DNA of 64,000 nt. It comes from Mycetocola manganoxydans (GTDB lineage: Bacteria > Actinomycetota > Actinomycetes > Actinomycetales > Microbacteriaceae). The number at the start of each line of letters is the position of its first letter. Positions within the stretch are counted from its first letter, which is position 1. The DNA is taken from contig NZ_RCUV01000006.1 of NCBI RefSeq assembly GCF_003667545.1, forward strand, positions 124,001 through 188,000. The letters are read 5' to 3'. Positions 37,786 to 46,670 of the stretch are shown piece by piece. The notes beneath the pieces were generated by a model that saw only the letters and a list, made by a program, of their open reading frames with translations, searched no databases and had not been told where the DNA came from. A program made the position numbers and the translations under genes.

Positions 37786-39063
37786 ATGAACCGCACAACA
37801 GTCGCCATGCTCGCCGCGCTCGAGGCGCTCATCACCGTCGCCATCGGCATCGGTATCTCCCTCGTGCCCCTCACCATCCTCTGGGCTGTCGAAGCGGGGT
37901 TCTCGCTCGACTGGACGCTGTTCTGGCAAGGCGCCGTCGACATCTGGCTCCTCAGCAACGGCGTCGACCTCTCGGTGACTCTGCCTGCCGAGGTCGTCGC
38001 GGCCACCGGTCTCGCTGCGGCGAGTGATCCGTTTCCCGTGACGATCGCGCCGCTCGTCCTCACCGGGTTCACCGTGATCATGGGAGCCCGCGCCGGCATC
38101 CGCGCGGCCGCGACGCGCTACTGGCAGACCGCCGTTCTCTCCGGACTCGTCACCGTGCTCGTCCTCAACGCGCTCGCGGCATTCAGTGCACAGGGCGAAC
38201 TTCTCCGGCCATCGCTCCCGCAGGCGCTTCTCCTGCCGCTGCTCGTCTACGGATTCGGCCTCGCCATCGGTGTCGTCCGAGGAATGCACCGGATCCCGGT
38301 TGGCCGCGAAGGAGCGGCCGGGCGGTTCCTGGCCGGGATACAGGATCGCCTCGACGAACGCTTCGACCGCACCGACCGGGCCGTGGCCGCCGCCGCACTC
38401 CGGGGTGGCGTCGCCGCTGTCACGGGAATCGTCGGCGTCTCTGCGGTGCTCTTCGCCGTTCTGATCCTCGCGAATTTCGGTGTGGTGACGAGCCTGTACC
38501 AGGGGTCTCAGCTCGGAGGGATCGGTGGAGCGGCGACGACGCTCGCGCAACTGGCGTTCATCCCCAACCTCGTACTCTGGGCCGCCTCCTGGCTCGTCGG
38601 CCCCGGATTCGCGCTCGGAGCAGGCAGCGCGATCTCACCGGTGAACACGGTCGTCGGGCCTGTGCCGGGGCTGCCGATCCTCGGTGCGATCCCCAGCGGG
38701 GACTTCGCATTCGGATTCGTGGGTCTGCTGGTCCCGGTCCTGATCGGTTTCTTCGCGGCATCTCTCGTTCGCCCCCGCCTTGTCGCGGCTCTCGCGGGGC
38801 GGCCGCTCGTCGCCCGGCTTCTCATCGCTGCAGCGGGGATCGGCCTGGTCGCCGGGGTGATTCTCGGACTCCTGGCCTGGTTCTCCGGTGGTGCGATCGG
38901 CCCCGGACGGCTCGCCGTCGTCGGCCCGAACCCGGTCCTGGTCGGCGCCTTCTGCGCCATCGAGGTAGCGATCGCGGCCGCGATCGGCATGGCATCCGGA
39001 AACACCCGGCGCGAAGCGGCCCCCGCGGCCTCCCCGTTGAGGACCGCGGAACGAGTGCGGTAG
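37786..39063 (+). CDS. DUF6350 (PerM-like) membrane protein
   Basis: 425 aa polytopic membrane protein with about ten hydrophobic segments and an alternating Gly/Ala-rich character. The actinobacterial family lies just upstream of purN, as here; its mycobacterial relative PerM is connected with cell division and persistence. A TAAACT box ends 9 nt before the ATG, so the leader is very short. No catalytic motif is seen. Confidence 0.85.
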   Translation: MNRTTVAMLAALEALITVAIGIGISLVPLTILWAVEAGFSLDWTLFWQGAVDIWLLSNGVDLSVTLPAEVVAATGLAAASDPFPVTIAPLVLTGFTVIMGARAGIRAAATRYWQTAVLSGLVTVLVLNALAAFSAQGELLRPSLPQALLLPLLVYGFGLAIGVVRGMHRIPVGREGAAGRFLAGIQDRLDERFDRTDRAVAAAALRGGVAAVTGIVGVSAVLFAVLILANFGVVTSLYQGSQLGGIGGAATTLAQLAFIPNLVLWAASWLVGPGFALGAGSAISPVNTVVGPVPGLPILGAIPSGDFAFGFVGLLVPVLIGFFAASLVRPRLVAALAGRPLVARLLIAAAGIGLVAGVILGLLAWFSGGAIGPGRLAVVGPNPVLVGAFCAIEVAIAAAIGMASGNTRREAAPAASPLRTAERVR

Positions 39064-39102
39064 CGCTCCGACATCTGGCCGGTGCCTGGCCCGCGCCACC
39101 GG

Positions 39103-39108
39103 TAGAAT
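39103..39108 (+). promoter_or_regulatory. -10 box of leaderless purN promoter
   Basis: TAGAAT, 6 nt before GTG 39115. Confidence 0.55.
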
Positions 39109-39114
39109 CGGCAC

Positions 39115-39729
39115 GTGCTCTCAATCGTCGTGCTGATCTCGGGCACGGGGTCCAACCTCCGTGCGCTCCTCGAAGCCTCTGCAGACGCTGAGTACCCGGC
39201 GCGCGTGATCGCCGTTGGCGCTGACCGTGAAGCGCCGGGACTGTCACACGCCGAAGGGTTCGGGGTTCCGACCTTCCTCGTGCCGTACAGCTCTTACGAA
39301 TCGCGGGAAGCGTGGGGCGAGGCGCTTCTCGAGCAGGTCCGGGTCTGGAATCCCGACCTCGTCGTCCTCAGCGGGCTCATGCGGCTCCTGCCACCGGGGG
39401 TCGTCGACGCGCTTTCTCCGCACCTGATCAACACCCACCCGGCGTACCTCCCAGAGTTCCCGGGAGCACACGGCGTCCGGGATGCGATTCGCGCAGGGGT
39501 CGATCAATCCGGGGCATCCATCATCGTCGTCGACAACGGAGTCGACCAGGGCCCGATCATCGTCCAGGAACGGGTCGCCGTCCTCCCGGGCGACACCGAA
39601 CACGACCTCCACGAACGCATCAAACCCGTCGAACGTCGGCTGCTCGTGCAGACGGTCCTCGACATCGCCAACGGACTCGACCTCGGCGCACTGTCGACGA
39701 GACCTCTTCCCGCATCAATCAAGGAGTAG
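39115..39729 (+). CDS. purN: Phosphoribosylglycinamide formyltransferase
   Basis: 10-formyl-THF-dependent third step of purine synthesis. 204 aa. The phosphate loop [11 protein letters not shown] is at the start. The catalytic Asn-His come from [22 protein letters not shown], and the Asp from [14 protein letters not shown] 39115 has a TAGAAT box 6 nt upstream and no ribosome-binding site, so it is probably leaderless. purH follows after 3 nt. Confidence 0.97.
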   Translation: MLSIVVLISGTGSNLRALLEASADAEYPARVIAVGADREAPGLSHAEGFGVPTFLVPYSSYESREAWGEALLEQVRVWNPDLVVLSGLMRLLPPGVVDALSPHLINTHPAYLPEFPGAHGVRDAIRAGVDQSGASIIVVDNGVDQGPIIVQERVAVLPGDTEHDLHERIKPVERRLLVQTVLDIANGLDLGALSTRPLPASIKE

Positions 39730-39732
39730 ACC

Positions 39733-41322
39733 ATGGCAGGCCCCAGCCACGACAGAAGCCTCTACCGCGAACGTGACATCGTTCCCATTGAGCGAGCACT
39801 CATCTCGGTCAGCGACAAGACCGGACTCATCGATCTGGCACGCGCGCTCGCGGGCGCTGGCGTCGAGATCGTGTCGACGGGGTCGACAGCACAGACCATC
39901 CGGGATGCCGGTTTCGACGTCACCGACGTCGCATCCGTCACCGGGTTCCCCGAGTCGCTCGACGGCCGGGTGAAGACGCTTCACCCCTCCGTGCACGCTG
40001 GTCTTCTGGCCGACCTGCGCCTCGAGTCACACGAACAGCAGCTCGACGACCTCGGGGTCGAGCCGTTCCAGCTGGTTGTCGTCAACCTGTACCCCTTCGT
40101 CGAAACGGTGGCGAGCGGGGCAGAGAACGACGATGTCGTCGAACAGATCGACATCGGCGGCCCGGCGATGGTGCGCGCTGCCGCGAAGAATCACCCCAAC
40201 GTGGCGATCGTCGTCTCCCCTGAGAGCTACGGAGAAGTCATCGAAGCGGTCAAGGCGGGCGGCACCAGCCTCGCCCAGCGCAGGGAGCTCGCCGCCAGGG
40301 CGTTCTCGCACACGGCCGCGTACGACACCGCGGTCGCCGGATGGTTCACGGACACGGCCGAGGGATTCGGCGCATCGCTCACCATCCAGGCCGAGATCGC
40401 CCACGTGCTCCGTTACGGCGAGAACTCGCACCAGGAAGCGGCGCTGTACCTGCGTGCGGGCGGGCAGGGCATCGCCCAGGCGACGCAACTCGGTGGCAAG
40501 GAGATGAGCTACAACAACTTCGTCGACGCAGACGCTGCCGTGCGAGCGGCATACGACTTCAGTGAGCCGGCCGTCGCGATCATCAAGCACGCGAACCCCT
40601 GCGGCATCGCCGTTGCGGCACCCAAGGCACCGGATGCGATCGCCTCGGCGCACAGCCGCGCCCACGCCTGCGACCCGGTCTCGGCCTTCGGTGGAGTGAT
40701 CGCGGCGAACCGCATGGTCACCCTCAAGATGGCCGAAACCATCCGTGAGATCTTCACCGAGGTCCTTGTCGCCCCCGGGTTCGACGAAGACGCGCTCGAC
40801 GTGCTTCGCACCAAGAAGAACCTGCGTCTTCTCCAGCTGCCTGACGGTTTCGCTCCCGAACCGCTCGAGGCCAAGCAGGTCTCCGGCGGCATCCTCGTGC
40901 AGCAGGCTGACCGCTTCCCCCGCGAATCGGTCAGCTCGACCTGGACGCTCGCATCCGGTGAACCGGCCGACGCCGAGACACTCGCCGACCTCGCTTTCGC
41001 CTGGAAGGCGTGCCGGTCCGTGAAGTCGAACGCGATCCTGCTCGCTCACGCCGGGGCATCCGTCGGTGTGGGAATGGGACAGGTCAACCGGGTCGACTCC
41101 TGCCACCTCGCGGTCACCCGGGCCGGTGACCGGGCTGCCGGTTCGGTCGCGGCCTCCGACGCGTTCTTCCCCTTCGCCGACGGATTGCAGGTGCTTCTCG
41201 ACGCCGGAGTGCGCGCCGTCGTGCAGCCGGGTGGATCCGTGCGCGACCCCGAGGTCATCGCTGCGGCGCAGGCCGCAGGGGTGACGATGTATTTCACCGG
41301 GGAGCGCCACTTCTTCCACTGA
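39733..41322 (+). CDS. purH: Bifunctional AICAR formyltransferase/IMP cyclohydrolase
   Basis: Last two steps to IMP. 529 aa, ATG 39733 with AAGGAG upstream. Residues about 15-150 are the methylglyoxal-synthase-like IMP cyclohydrolase domain ([53 protein letters not shown]). The transformylase domain has [24 protein letters not shown] and [13 protein letters not shown], and ends [16 protein letters not shown]. Coupled to purN; the IMP product is used by the guaB and guaA enzymes encoded earlier. Confidence 0.98.
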   Translation: MAGPSHDRSLYRERDIVPIERALISVSDKTGLIDLARALAGAGVEIVSTGSTAQTIRDAGFDVTDVASVTGFPESLDGRVKTLHPSVHAGLLADLRLESHEQQLDDLGVEPFQLVVVNLYPFVETVASGAENDDVVEQIDIGGPAMVRAAAKNHPNVAIVVSPESYGEVIEAVKAGGTSLAQRRELAARAFSHTAAYDTAVAGWFTDTAEGFGASLTIQAEIAHVLRYGENSHQEAALYLRAGGQGIAQATQLGGKEMSYNNFVDADAAVRAAYDFSEPAVAIIKHANPCGIAVAAPKAPDAIASAHSRAHACDPVSAFGGVIAANRMVTLKMAETIREIFTEVLVAPGFDEDALDVLRTKKNLRLLQLPDGFAPEPLEAKQVSGGILVQQADRFPRESVSSTWTLASGEPADAETLADLAFAWKACRSVKSNAILLAHAGASVGVGMGQVNRVDSCHLAVTRAGDRAAGSVAASDAFFPFADGLQVLLDAGVRAVVQPGGSVRDPEVIAAAQAAGVTMYFTGERHFFH

Positions 41323-41352
41323 GGCTGGTGAAGGGCTTCAGTCACTGGCCGC

Positions 41353-41358
41353 TAGGCT
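41353..41358 (+). promoter_or_regulatory. -10 box of leaderless dimethylargininase promoter
   Basis: TAGGCT, 7 nt before ATG 41366. Confidence 0.55.
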
Positions 41359-41365
41359 GAAGCCC

Positions 41366-42580
41366 ATGACACTTTCGTGGGGCCGCCGGCTCGTTTCCTC
41401 GTTCCTGGCCGCCCTGAGCGTTGCCGTCCTCACCCACGCCGCGAGCGTCTTTCTGTTCTTCGTCTCGCAGCAGTATCAGCCGACGACGCTGCCCCAGGTC
41501 AGCGACTTCTACTTCCTCGCCACGCTGTTCTCGATCGTCCTGCTCGTCGTCTTCGCTCTGATCGGCGGCTTCACTCGCTGGTACACGGCGCTCGCCTCCG
41601 GGTTCTTCACAGGCATCGTCGCGTGCCTCGTCGGCACCGGGATCTCCACCGTTGCCCAGGGGTTCGCGATCGACGCTGACACCATCTCCTACCTGTGGGG
41701 CACGTTCCTGACCCTCAATGGCGTCTACGTCGTCGTCGCATCGATCCTCGCGGCGACCGTCGGCCGCGCCGTCTACAACCGGGTGATCGGCTTCCGGCGC
41801 GGAACCGAGAAGAGCGCCGAGCGTCGCATCGCTCTCGTCCGGATGCCGGCCGGGAACCTCGCCGAAGGACAGCTCACCCACCTCGAACGCACCGCCGTCG
41901 ACACCGAGCTCGCTGACAAGCAGTGGGACGGCTATGTCGCCGCCCTCGAGAACAACGGCTGGACGACACGCGAAGTACCGTTCGCTGACACTCTGCCGGA
42001 CTCCGTTTTCGTCGAAGACACCCTCGTGCTGCTCGGGAACACCGCCGTCGTGACGCGCCCGGGAGCCAAGAGCCGCCGGGAAGAAAACGACGCCGCAGAG
42101 CAGACCGCCCAGGACCTCGGGCTCTCGATCGAACGCATCATGAGCCCAGGCACCCTCGAGGGCGGCGATGTGCTCAAGGTCGGTTCGACCCTGTACGTCG
42201 GCCGGTCAAGCAGGACAAACGCAGACGGCATCCGTCAACTGCGCGCCATCGCCACCGGGCTGGGATACACGGTCGTCGTCGTTCCGGTCACCCGTGCCCT
42301 GCATCTCAAGACAACGGTCACCGCTCTGCCGGACGGCACCATCCTCGGGCACCGGGATCTGGTCGACGACCCAGCATTCTTCCCGCACTTCGTCGAGGTC
42401 CCTGAGCGGGAAGGCGTCGCCGTCGTCGTGCTCAGCGAGGACACGCTCCTCGTCTCAGCTTCAGCGCCGGGAACGGTCGCCCTTCTCGAGGATCGCGGCT
42501 ACACCGTTGTTCCCGTCGACATCAGCGAGTTCGAAAAGCTCGAGGGATGCGTGACCTGCCTCTCCGTACGGGTGCGATAG
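41366..42580 (+). CDS. Membrane-anchored dimethylargininase (DDAH) fusion
   Basis: 404 aa in two parts. Residues 1-140 have four hydrophobic helices (about 8-33, 48-69, 71-99, 108-136). Residues about 150-404 are an amidinotransferase-fold DDAH: FVEDTLVLLGNTAVVTRPG (215-233), LEGGDVLKVG with Glu265, ALHLKTTVTALPDG with His313, and the C-terminal GCVTCLSVR with Cys398. These give the Cys-His-Glu set for hydrolysing methylarginines to citrulline. Bacterial DDAH is normally a soluble enzyme of about 255 aa, so the anchor is the odd part. Activity is likely, substrate preference inferred. Confidence 0.88.
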   Translation: MTLSWGRRLVSSFLAALSVAVLTHAASVFLFFVSQQYQPTTLPQVSDFYFLATLFSIVLLVVFALIGGFTRWYTALASGFFTGIVACLVGTGISTVAQGFAIDADTISYLWGTFLTLNGVYVVVASILAATVGRAVYNRVIGFRRGTEKSAERRIALVRMPAGNLAEGQLTHLERTAVDTELADKQWDGYVAALENNGWTTREVPFADTLPDSVFVEDTLVLLGNTAVVTRPGAKSRREENDAAEQTAQDLGLSIERIMSPGTLEGGDVLKVGSTLYVGRSSRTNADGIRQLRAIATGLGYTVVVVPVTRALHLKTTVTALPDGTILGHRDLVDDPAFFPHFVEVPEREGVAVVVLSEDTLLVSASAPGTVALLEDRGYTVVPVDISEFEKLEGCVTCLSVRVR

Positions 42581-42594
42581 CTCCCGAAAAGTTC

Positions 42595-42624
42595 TTGCCT
42601 CCCACACGCCCTCGGTAATAGGCT
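42595..42624 (+). promoter_or_regulatory. Probable promoter of the leader-ORF/ABC exporter operon
   Basis: TTGCCT (42595-42600), 18-nt spacer, TAGGCT (42619-42624). An AT-rich GAAAAG lies just before the -35, a pattern also seen at WhiB7-dependent promoters. Confidence 0.5.
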
Positions 42625-42703
42625 TGAGGGCTGTCGCGGTCCGGTTCCTGCCGAGTCGCGGACGCAGTTGAGGACACGCTCAACGGGCTCGAGGAGGATT
42701 GTC

Positions 42704-42796
42704 ATGACGTATTCCAGCACGCCGACACCAGTAGCGGCGAGAACCGGCGTCACAATCCAGAGCGCCTTTTCCGGGCGCCGACCGGCCGGATCCTAG
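42704..42796 (+). CDS. Possible 30-aa leader peptide upstream of ABC exporter
   Basis: ATG 42704 has GAGGAGGA 5 nt upstream, one of the best ribosome-binding sites in the window. The 30-residue product (starts MTYSSTPTPVAARTG, ends RRPAGS) has no known motif and is rich in Thr, Ser and Arg. The stop codon lies inside a 7-bp hairpin. Its place before a heterodimeric exporter resembles the attenuation leader BmrB. Translation is not proven. Confidence 0.5.
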   Translation: MTYSSTPTPVAARTGVTIQSAFSGRRPAGS

Positions 42797-42888
42797 GCCG
42801 GTAAACCCCCGCGCTGTGGCACGCCCCGTGTTCGATTCCTGAAAGTCGGAATCCTCTCTCTTCGTTTCGCGTTCCCCCGGGGAAACGC
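42781..42888 (+). promoter_or_regulatory. Hairpin cluster between the leader ORF and ABC exporter
   Basis: Three stems: ACCGGCC/GGCCGGT (42781-42802) over the leader-ORF stop; GATTCC-N8-GGAATC (42834-42853) followed by a pyrimidine run; and GCGTTCCCC/GGGGAAACGC (42869-42888, one bulge). An alternative CGTTTC/GAAACG pairing (42863-42887) competes with the last. The rest of 42581-42949 has no other gene. Confidence 0.5.
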
Positions 42889-42949
42889 ATCCCATTCCGG
42901 GTATCTGCAGCGCTGTCAACTGTGACCGCGCAGGAAGACCAGTTTTCTC

Positions 42950-44827
42950 ATGTCTCGTCACCCTGACGACAAGAAGTCCCACCAGTCCGAGCTGTCGACC
43001 GCTCGAGCGCTCTGGCGGATCCTGCCGTACGCCCGCAAGGCACTGCCGCGCATCTCGCTCGGCATGGCCGCTGCCCTTGCGGCCGGTCTCGTGGCTCTCG
43101 GTATCCCGCTGATCCTCGAGAGCCTCGTCGACGGGCCGCTCTCGACGGGAGACACCTCCCAGATCTGGTGGGCGGTCCTCGCTGTGCTCGGTCTCGGTGT
43201 GCTCGAGGCGGCGATGATCGCGTTACGCCGGTGGTTCGTGCTCAAGCCGGGCACCTACGTCGAAGCCGGAATGCGCAACGCTCTCTACGCCAGGCTGCAG
43301 GACCTGCCGGTGTCGTTCCACGACCGGTGGCAGTCCGGCCAGCTGCTGTCGCGTGCCGTCAGCGACCTCAACCTGATCCGGCGCTGGCTGTCTTTCGGTC
43401 TCGTGCTCCTCGTCGTGAATGCGGTGACCGTCGTCATCGGAGCCGTCGTGCTGTTCTACTGGCACTGGCTGCTCGGACTGATCTTCCTCGTCCTCGCCGT
43501 GCCGATCTGGATCTACGGCTTCGTGTTCGAGAAGAAGTACTCGATCATCGCCCGTCGCAGTCAGGACCAGGCGGGCGACCTCGCGACCGCCGTCGAGGAA
43601 TCGGTTCACGGCATCCGGGTGCTCAAGGCATTCGGACGCGGCACGTACGCCCTGCGCAATTTCGAATCCCAGGCGGAGAGCCTGCGCGGAACGGAGATCG
43701 AGAAAGCCAAGGCGATCGCCGGGATCTGGCTCTGGCTGCTGTTGCTGCCCGACGTTGCCTTCGCGCTGTGTCTGCTGACCGGCGTCTGGCTCGCCTCGAC
43801 CGGTGAGATCACCGTCGGGCAATTGTTCGCGTTCTTCGCGACGGCGACGGTGCTGCGCTTCCCGATCGAGTCGATCGGTTTCCTCCTTTCGATGACATTC
43901 GACACGCGCTCAGCCACCGACCGTTTCTTCGAGGTCCTCGACACCCCGAACACGATCACCGATCCCGAGAACCCCACGACGATCGCCGACGTCCGCGGGC
44001 GTCTCAGTTTCGAGAACACCCACTTCCGGTACCAGGACTCTCCCGCGGATGTCCCCGACCTCCTGAACGGCGTGACACTGACGCTCGAGCCGGGGGAGAC
44101 CATGGCGCTTGTCGGGCTCACCGGATCGGGCAAGTCCACGCTGACCGCGCTCACCACCCGCTTGTACGACGTCACCGGTGGCGCTGTGACGCTCGACGGT
44201 GTCGACGTCCGCGATCTCACACGGGATGAACTCCGCAGGCACATCGCGATGGCGTTCGAGGACGCGACGCTGTTCTCGGCATCCGTTCGCGAGAACATCC
44301 TTCTCGGTCGAGGCGACCTCGACCCGAACAGTGCAGAAGCGAACGCCGTGCTCGACGAAGCACTCGACATCGCGCAGGCGAACTTCGTGCGCGATCTACC
44401 CGACGGCGTCGAGACGACGGTCGGTGAAGAAGGGCTGAGCCTCTCCGGCGGCCAGCGCCAGCGACTCGCCCTCGCCCGTGCTGTCGCGGCGAAACCTGCC
44501 GTGCTCGTGCTCGACGACCCGCTCTCAGCCCTCGACGTCGACACCGAAGCGCTCGTCGAGGCCGCGCTGCGGCGTGTTCTCGCCTCGACGACAGCGCTCA
44601 TCGTCGCACACAGGCCATCGACGGTGATGCTCGCCGACCGGGTGGCGCTCCTCGAGAACGGCAGGGTGACGGCTGTCGGACGGCACAGTGAGCTTCTCCT
44701 GAGCAGCGAGCACTACAAATTCGTGATCTCGAGTCTCGAAGACGAAGAACGGCGCGAGGCCGCGGAGAAGATCGACAAGACTCTCGACGAGGCCGCGAAC
44801 ACAGACACCGTGGAGGCGGGAGCATGA
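42950..44827 (+). CDS. ABC exporter half-transporter, degenerate-site subunit
   Basis: 625 aa: six-helix type IV (exporter type I) membrane domain (about 30-320) and a C-terminal ATPase. Walker A is GLTGSGKST (389-397) and the signature LSGGQ is intact (498-502). Walker B is [11 protein letters not shown], with Asp523 where the catalytic Glu is expected, and the Q-loop has Glu437 in place of Gln (AFEDATLF). So its own ATP site should be non-hydrolytic, as in BmrC/TM287-type subunits. ATG 42950 has AGGAAG upstream. Overlaps the next gene by 4 nt. Confidence 0.93.
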   Translation: MSRHPDDKKSHQSELSTARALWRILPYARKALPRISLGMAAALAAGLVALGIPLILESLVDGPLSTGDTSQIWWAVLAVLGLGVLEAAMIALRRWFVLKPGTYVEAGMRNALYARLQDLPVSFHDRWQSGQLLSRAVSDLNLIRRWLSFGLVLLVVNAVTVVIGAVVLFYWHWLLGLIFLVLAVPIWIYGFVFEKKYSIIARRSQDQAGDLATAVEESVHGIRVLKAFGRGTYALRNFESQAESLRGTEIEKAKAIAGIWLWLLLLPDVAFALCLLTGVWLASTGEITVGQLFAFFATATVLRFPIESIGFLLSMTFDTRSATDRFFEVLDTPNTITDPENPTTIADVRGRLSFENTHFRYQDSPADVPDLLNGVTLTLEPGETMALVGLTGSGKSTLTALTTRLYDVTGGAVTLDGVDVRDLTRDELRRHIAMAFEDATLFSASVRENILLGRGDLDPNSAEANAVLDEALDIAQANFVRDLPDGVETTVGEEGLSLSGGQRQRLALARAVAAKPAVLVLDDPLSALDVDTEALVEAALRRVLASTTALIVAHRPSTVMLADRVALLENGRVTAVGRHSELLLSSEHYKFVISSLEDEERREAAEKIDKTLDEAANTDTVEAGA

Positions 44828-46641
44828 GCACCAGCACAGTTTCTGGAGTCGAGGGCGAGGAACGCGACGACTTCACCAAGCAGGAAAGCGCACAGATCCG
44901 TTCCCGGTCGCTCCGGCTTCTCGGGTCCCTTCTGCTCCCGCTGCGGCTGCGTGTCGTTCTGACGATGCTCGTCGTCGTGGTGTCCACGGCATCGCAAGTG
45001 GCAGGCCCCGCGCTCATCGCGTTCGGCATCGACCGCGGCCTGCCCGCGGTGCTCGAGCGGAATGACTGGATGCCAGCGTCCCTGATCGTCGGCCTCTACC
45101 TGATCACGGGTGTCATCGGTGCCGGGCTCATGGCCTGGTACACGGTCCTCAGCGCGAGGATCAGCCAGGCCATCCTCATCGATCTCCGCAAGCGAGTGTT
45201 CCTGCACACCCAGCGCCTGAGCCTCGAGTTCCACGAGAGCTACACCTCCGGCCGGATCATCTCGCGCCAGACGAGCGACCTCGACGCCATCAAGGAACTC
45301 CTCGATTCTGGCATCAACCAGCTCGTGTCCGGGTTCCTCTTCATGCTCTTCACGGGGATCGCGCTGTTCCTCATCGACGGCACAAGCGGGCTCGTCCTGC
45401 TCGGAGCGCTCGTCCCGCTGTACTTCCTCACCCGCTGGTTCCAGAAACGATCCCAGACGCTGTTCCGGCAGTCGCGCGTGGCATCCGCCAAGGTGATCGT
45501 GCAGTTCGTGGAGACGATGACCGGCATCCGTGCCGTGAAGGCGTTCCGCAAGGAGAAGCGCAACGAGAAGCAGTTCGGGCAGCTCGTCGAGAACTACCGC
45601 GACGTCAACGCCCGGGTGATCCAGCTCTTCGGCGTCTTCGACCCCGGACTCGTCCTCATCGGCAACGTCGCTGTCGCCACTGTTCTGCTCGTCGGCGCCT
45701 TCCGGATCGTCGACGGCTCGCTCGCGATCGGCGCGCTCCTCGCGGTCGTGCTGTACACCCGCCGGTTCTTCGACCCGATGGAGGAGATGGCGATGTTCTA
45801 CAACTCCTACCAGTCGGCTGCCGCCGCGCTCGAGAAGATCTCGGGTGTGCTGGAGGAGAAGCCGACGGTGCCTGACCCGGCCGAACCCGTCGACCTGTGG
45901 AAGGCACGCGGTCACGTCAACTTCGACAACGTGACGTTCGCATACAAGGGAGACCAGGTCGTGCTCCCGAATTTCACCCTCGACATGCCGGCCGGGCAGA
46001 CCATCGCCCTTGTCGGGTCGACAGGAGCGGGCAAGTCCACGCTCGCGAAGCTCATCTCGCGGTTCTACGATCCGACGGAAGGCTCCGTCACCCTCGACGG
46101 CGTCGACCTGCGCAAGCTGCACCCCAAGGATCTTCGGCGCGCGATCGTCATGGTGACACAGGAGGCCTACCTGTTCTCCGGTTCGGTGGCAGACAACATC
46201 GCGATCGGCAAACCGGATGCCACGGCGGACGAGATCACGGCGGCCGCGAAGGCGGTCGGTGCCGACGAGTTCATCCGTTCGCTTCCGAACGGGTACGACA
46301 CCGACGTCAACAAGCGCGGAGGGAGGGTGTCGGCCGGCCAGCGCCAGCTCATCTCGTTCGCCCGTGCGTTCCTCGCTGACCCGGCTGTGCTCATCCTCGA
46401 CGAGGCGACGGCGTCGCTCGACATCCCGAGCGAGCGGCTCGTGCAGGAAGCGTTGCAAACCCTCCTCGCCGATCGCACCGCCGTGATCATCGCGCACCGG
46501 CTGTCCACCGTTGCCATCGCCGATCGGGTGCTCGTGATGGAACACGGCCGGATCGTGGAGGACGGGACGCCGCGTGACCTCATCGCGGGAACGGGACGGT
46601 TCGCACAGTTGCACGCCGCCTGGCGGGATTCACTGGTCTAG
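44824..46641 (+). CDS. ABC exporter half-transporter, catalytic-site subunit
   Basis: 605 aa, ATG 44824 overlapping the previous stop (ATGA). Membrane domain about 40-335, then an ATPase with Walker [12 protein letters not shown]-loop VTQEAYLF, Walker [12 protein letters not shown] with the catalytic Glu527. Its signature is changed to VSAGQ (502-506). Together with the partner's intact LSGGQ it completes one active site, while the other site is degenerate. This is the typical asymmetric heterodimer of drug- or lipid-type exporters. The substrate cannot be read from sequence. Confidence 0.93.
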   Translation: MSTSTVSGVEGEERDDFTKQESAQIRSRSLRLLGSLLLPLRLRVVLTMLVVVVSTASQVAGPALIAFGIDRGLPAVLERNDWMPASLIVGLYLITGVIGAGLMAWYTVLSARISQAILIDLRKRVFLHTQRLSLEFHESYTSGRIISRQTSDLDAIKELLDSGINQLVSGFLFMLFTGIALFLIDGTSGLVLLGALVPLYFLTRWFQKRSQTLFRQSRVASAKVIVQFVETMTGIRAVKAFRKEKRNEKQFGQLVENYRDVNARVIQLFGVFDPGLVLIGNVAVATVLLVGAFRIVDGSLAIGALLAVVLYTRRFFDPMEEMAMFYNSYQSAAAALEKISGVLEEKPTVPDPAEPVDLWKARGHVNFDNVTFAYKGDQVVLPNFTLDMPAGQTIALVGSTGAGKSTLAKLISRFYDPTEGSVTLDGVDLRKLHPKDLRRAIVMVTQEAYLFSGSVADNIAIGKPDATADEITAAAKAVGADEFIRSLPNGYDTDVNKRGGRVSAGQRQLISFARAFLADPAVLILDEATASLDIPSERLVQEALQTLLADRTAVIIAHRLSTVAIADRVLVMEHGRIVEDGTPRDLIAGTGRFAQLHAAWRDSLV

Positions 46642-46670
46642 CGTTCGCGCTCAAGCGCCCTCACGTGCGG

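Noticed and set aside
36802-38550. 582-codon minus-strand open frame across sucD and the DUF6350 gene
   Set aside because: Crosses two well-identified genes and a terminator; charged low-complexity translation.
42680-42982. 100-codon minus-strand ORF in the ABC exporter leader
   Set aside because: No ribosome-binding site, no family resemblance, and it overlaps the promoter side of the exporter; the plus-strand 30-codon ORF is better supported.
44713-46614. 633-codon minus-strand open frame
   Set aside because: Antisense shadow of the second ABC subunit; no recognisable domain.
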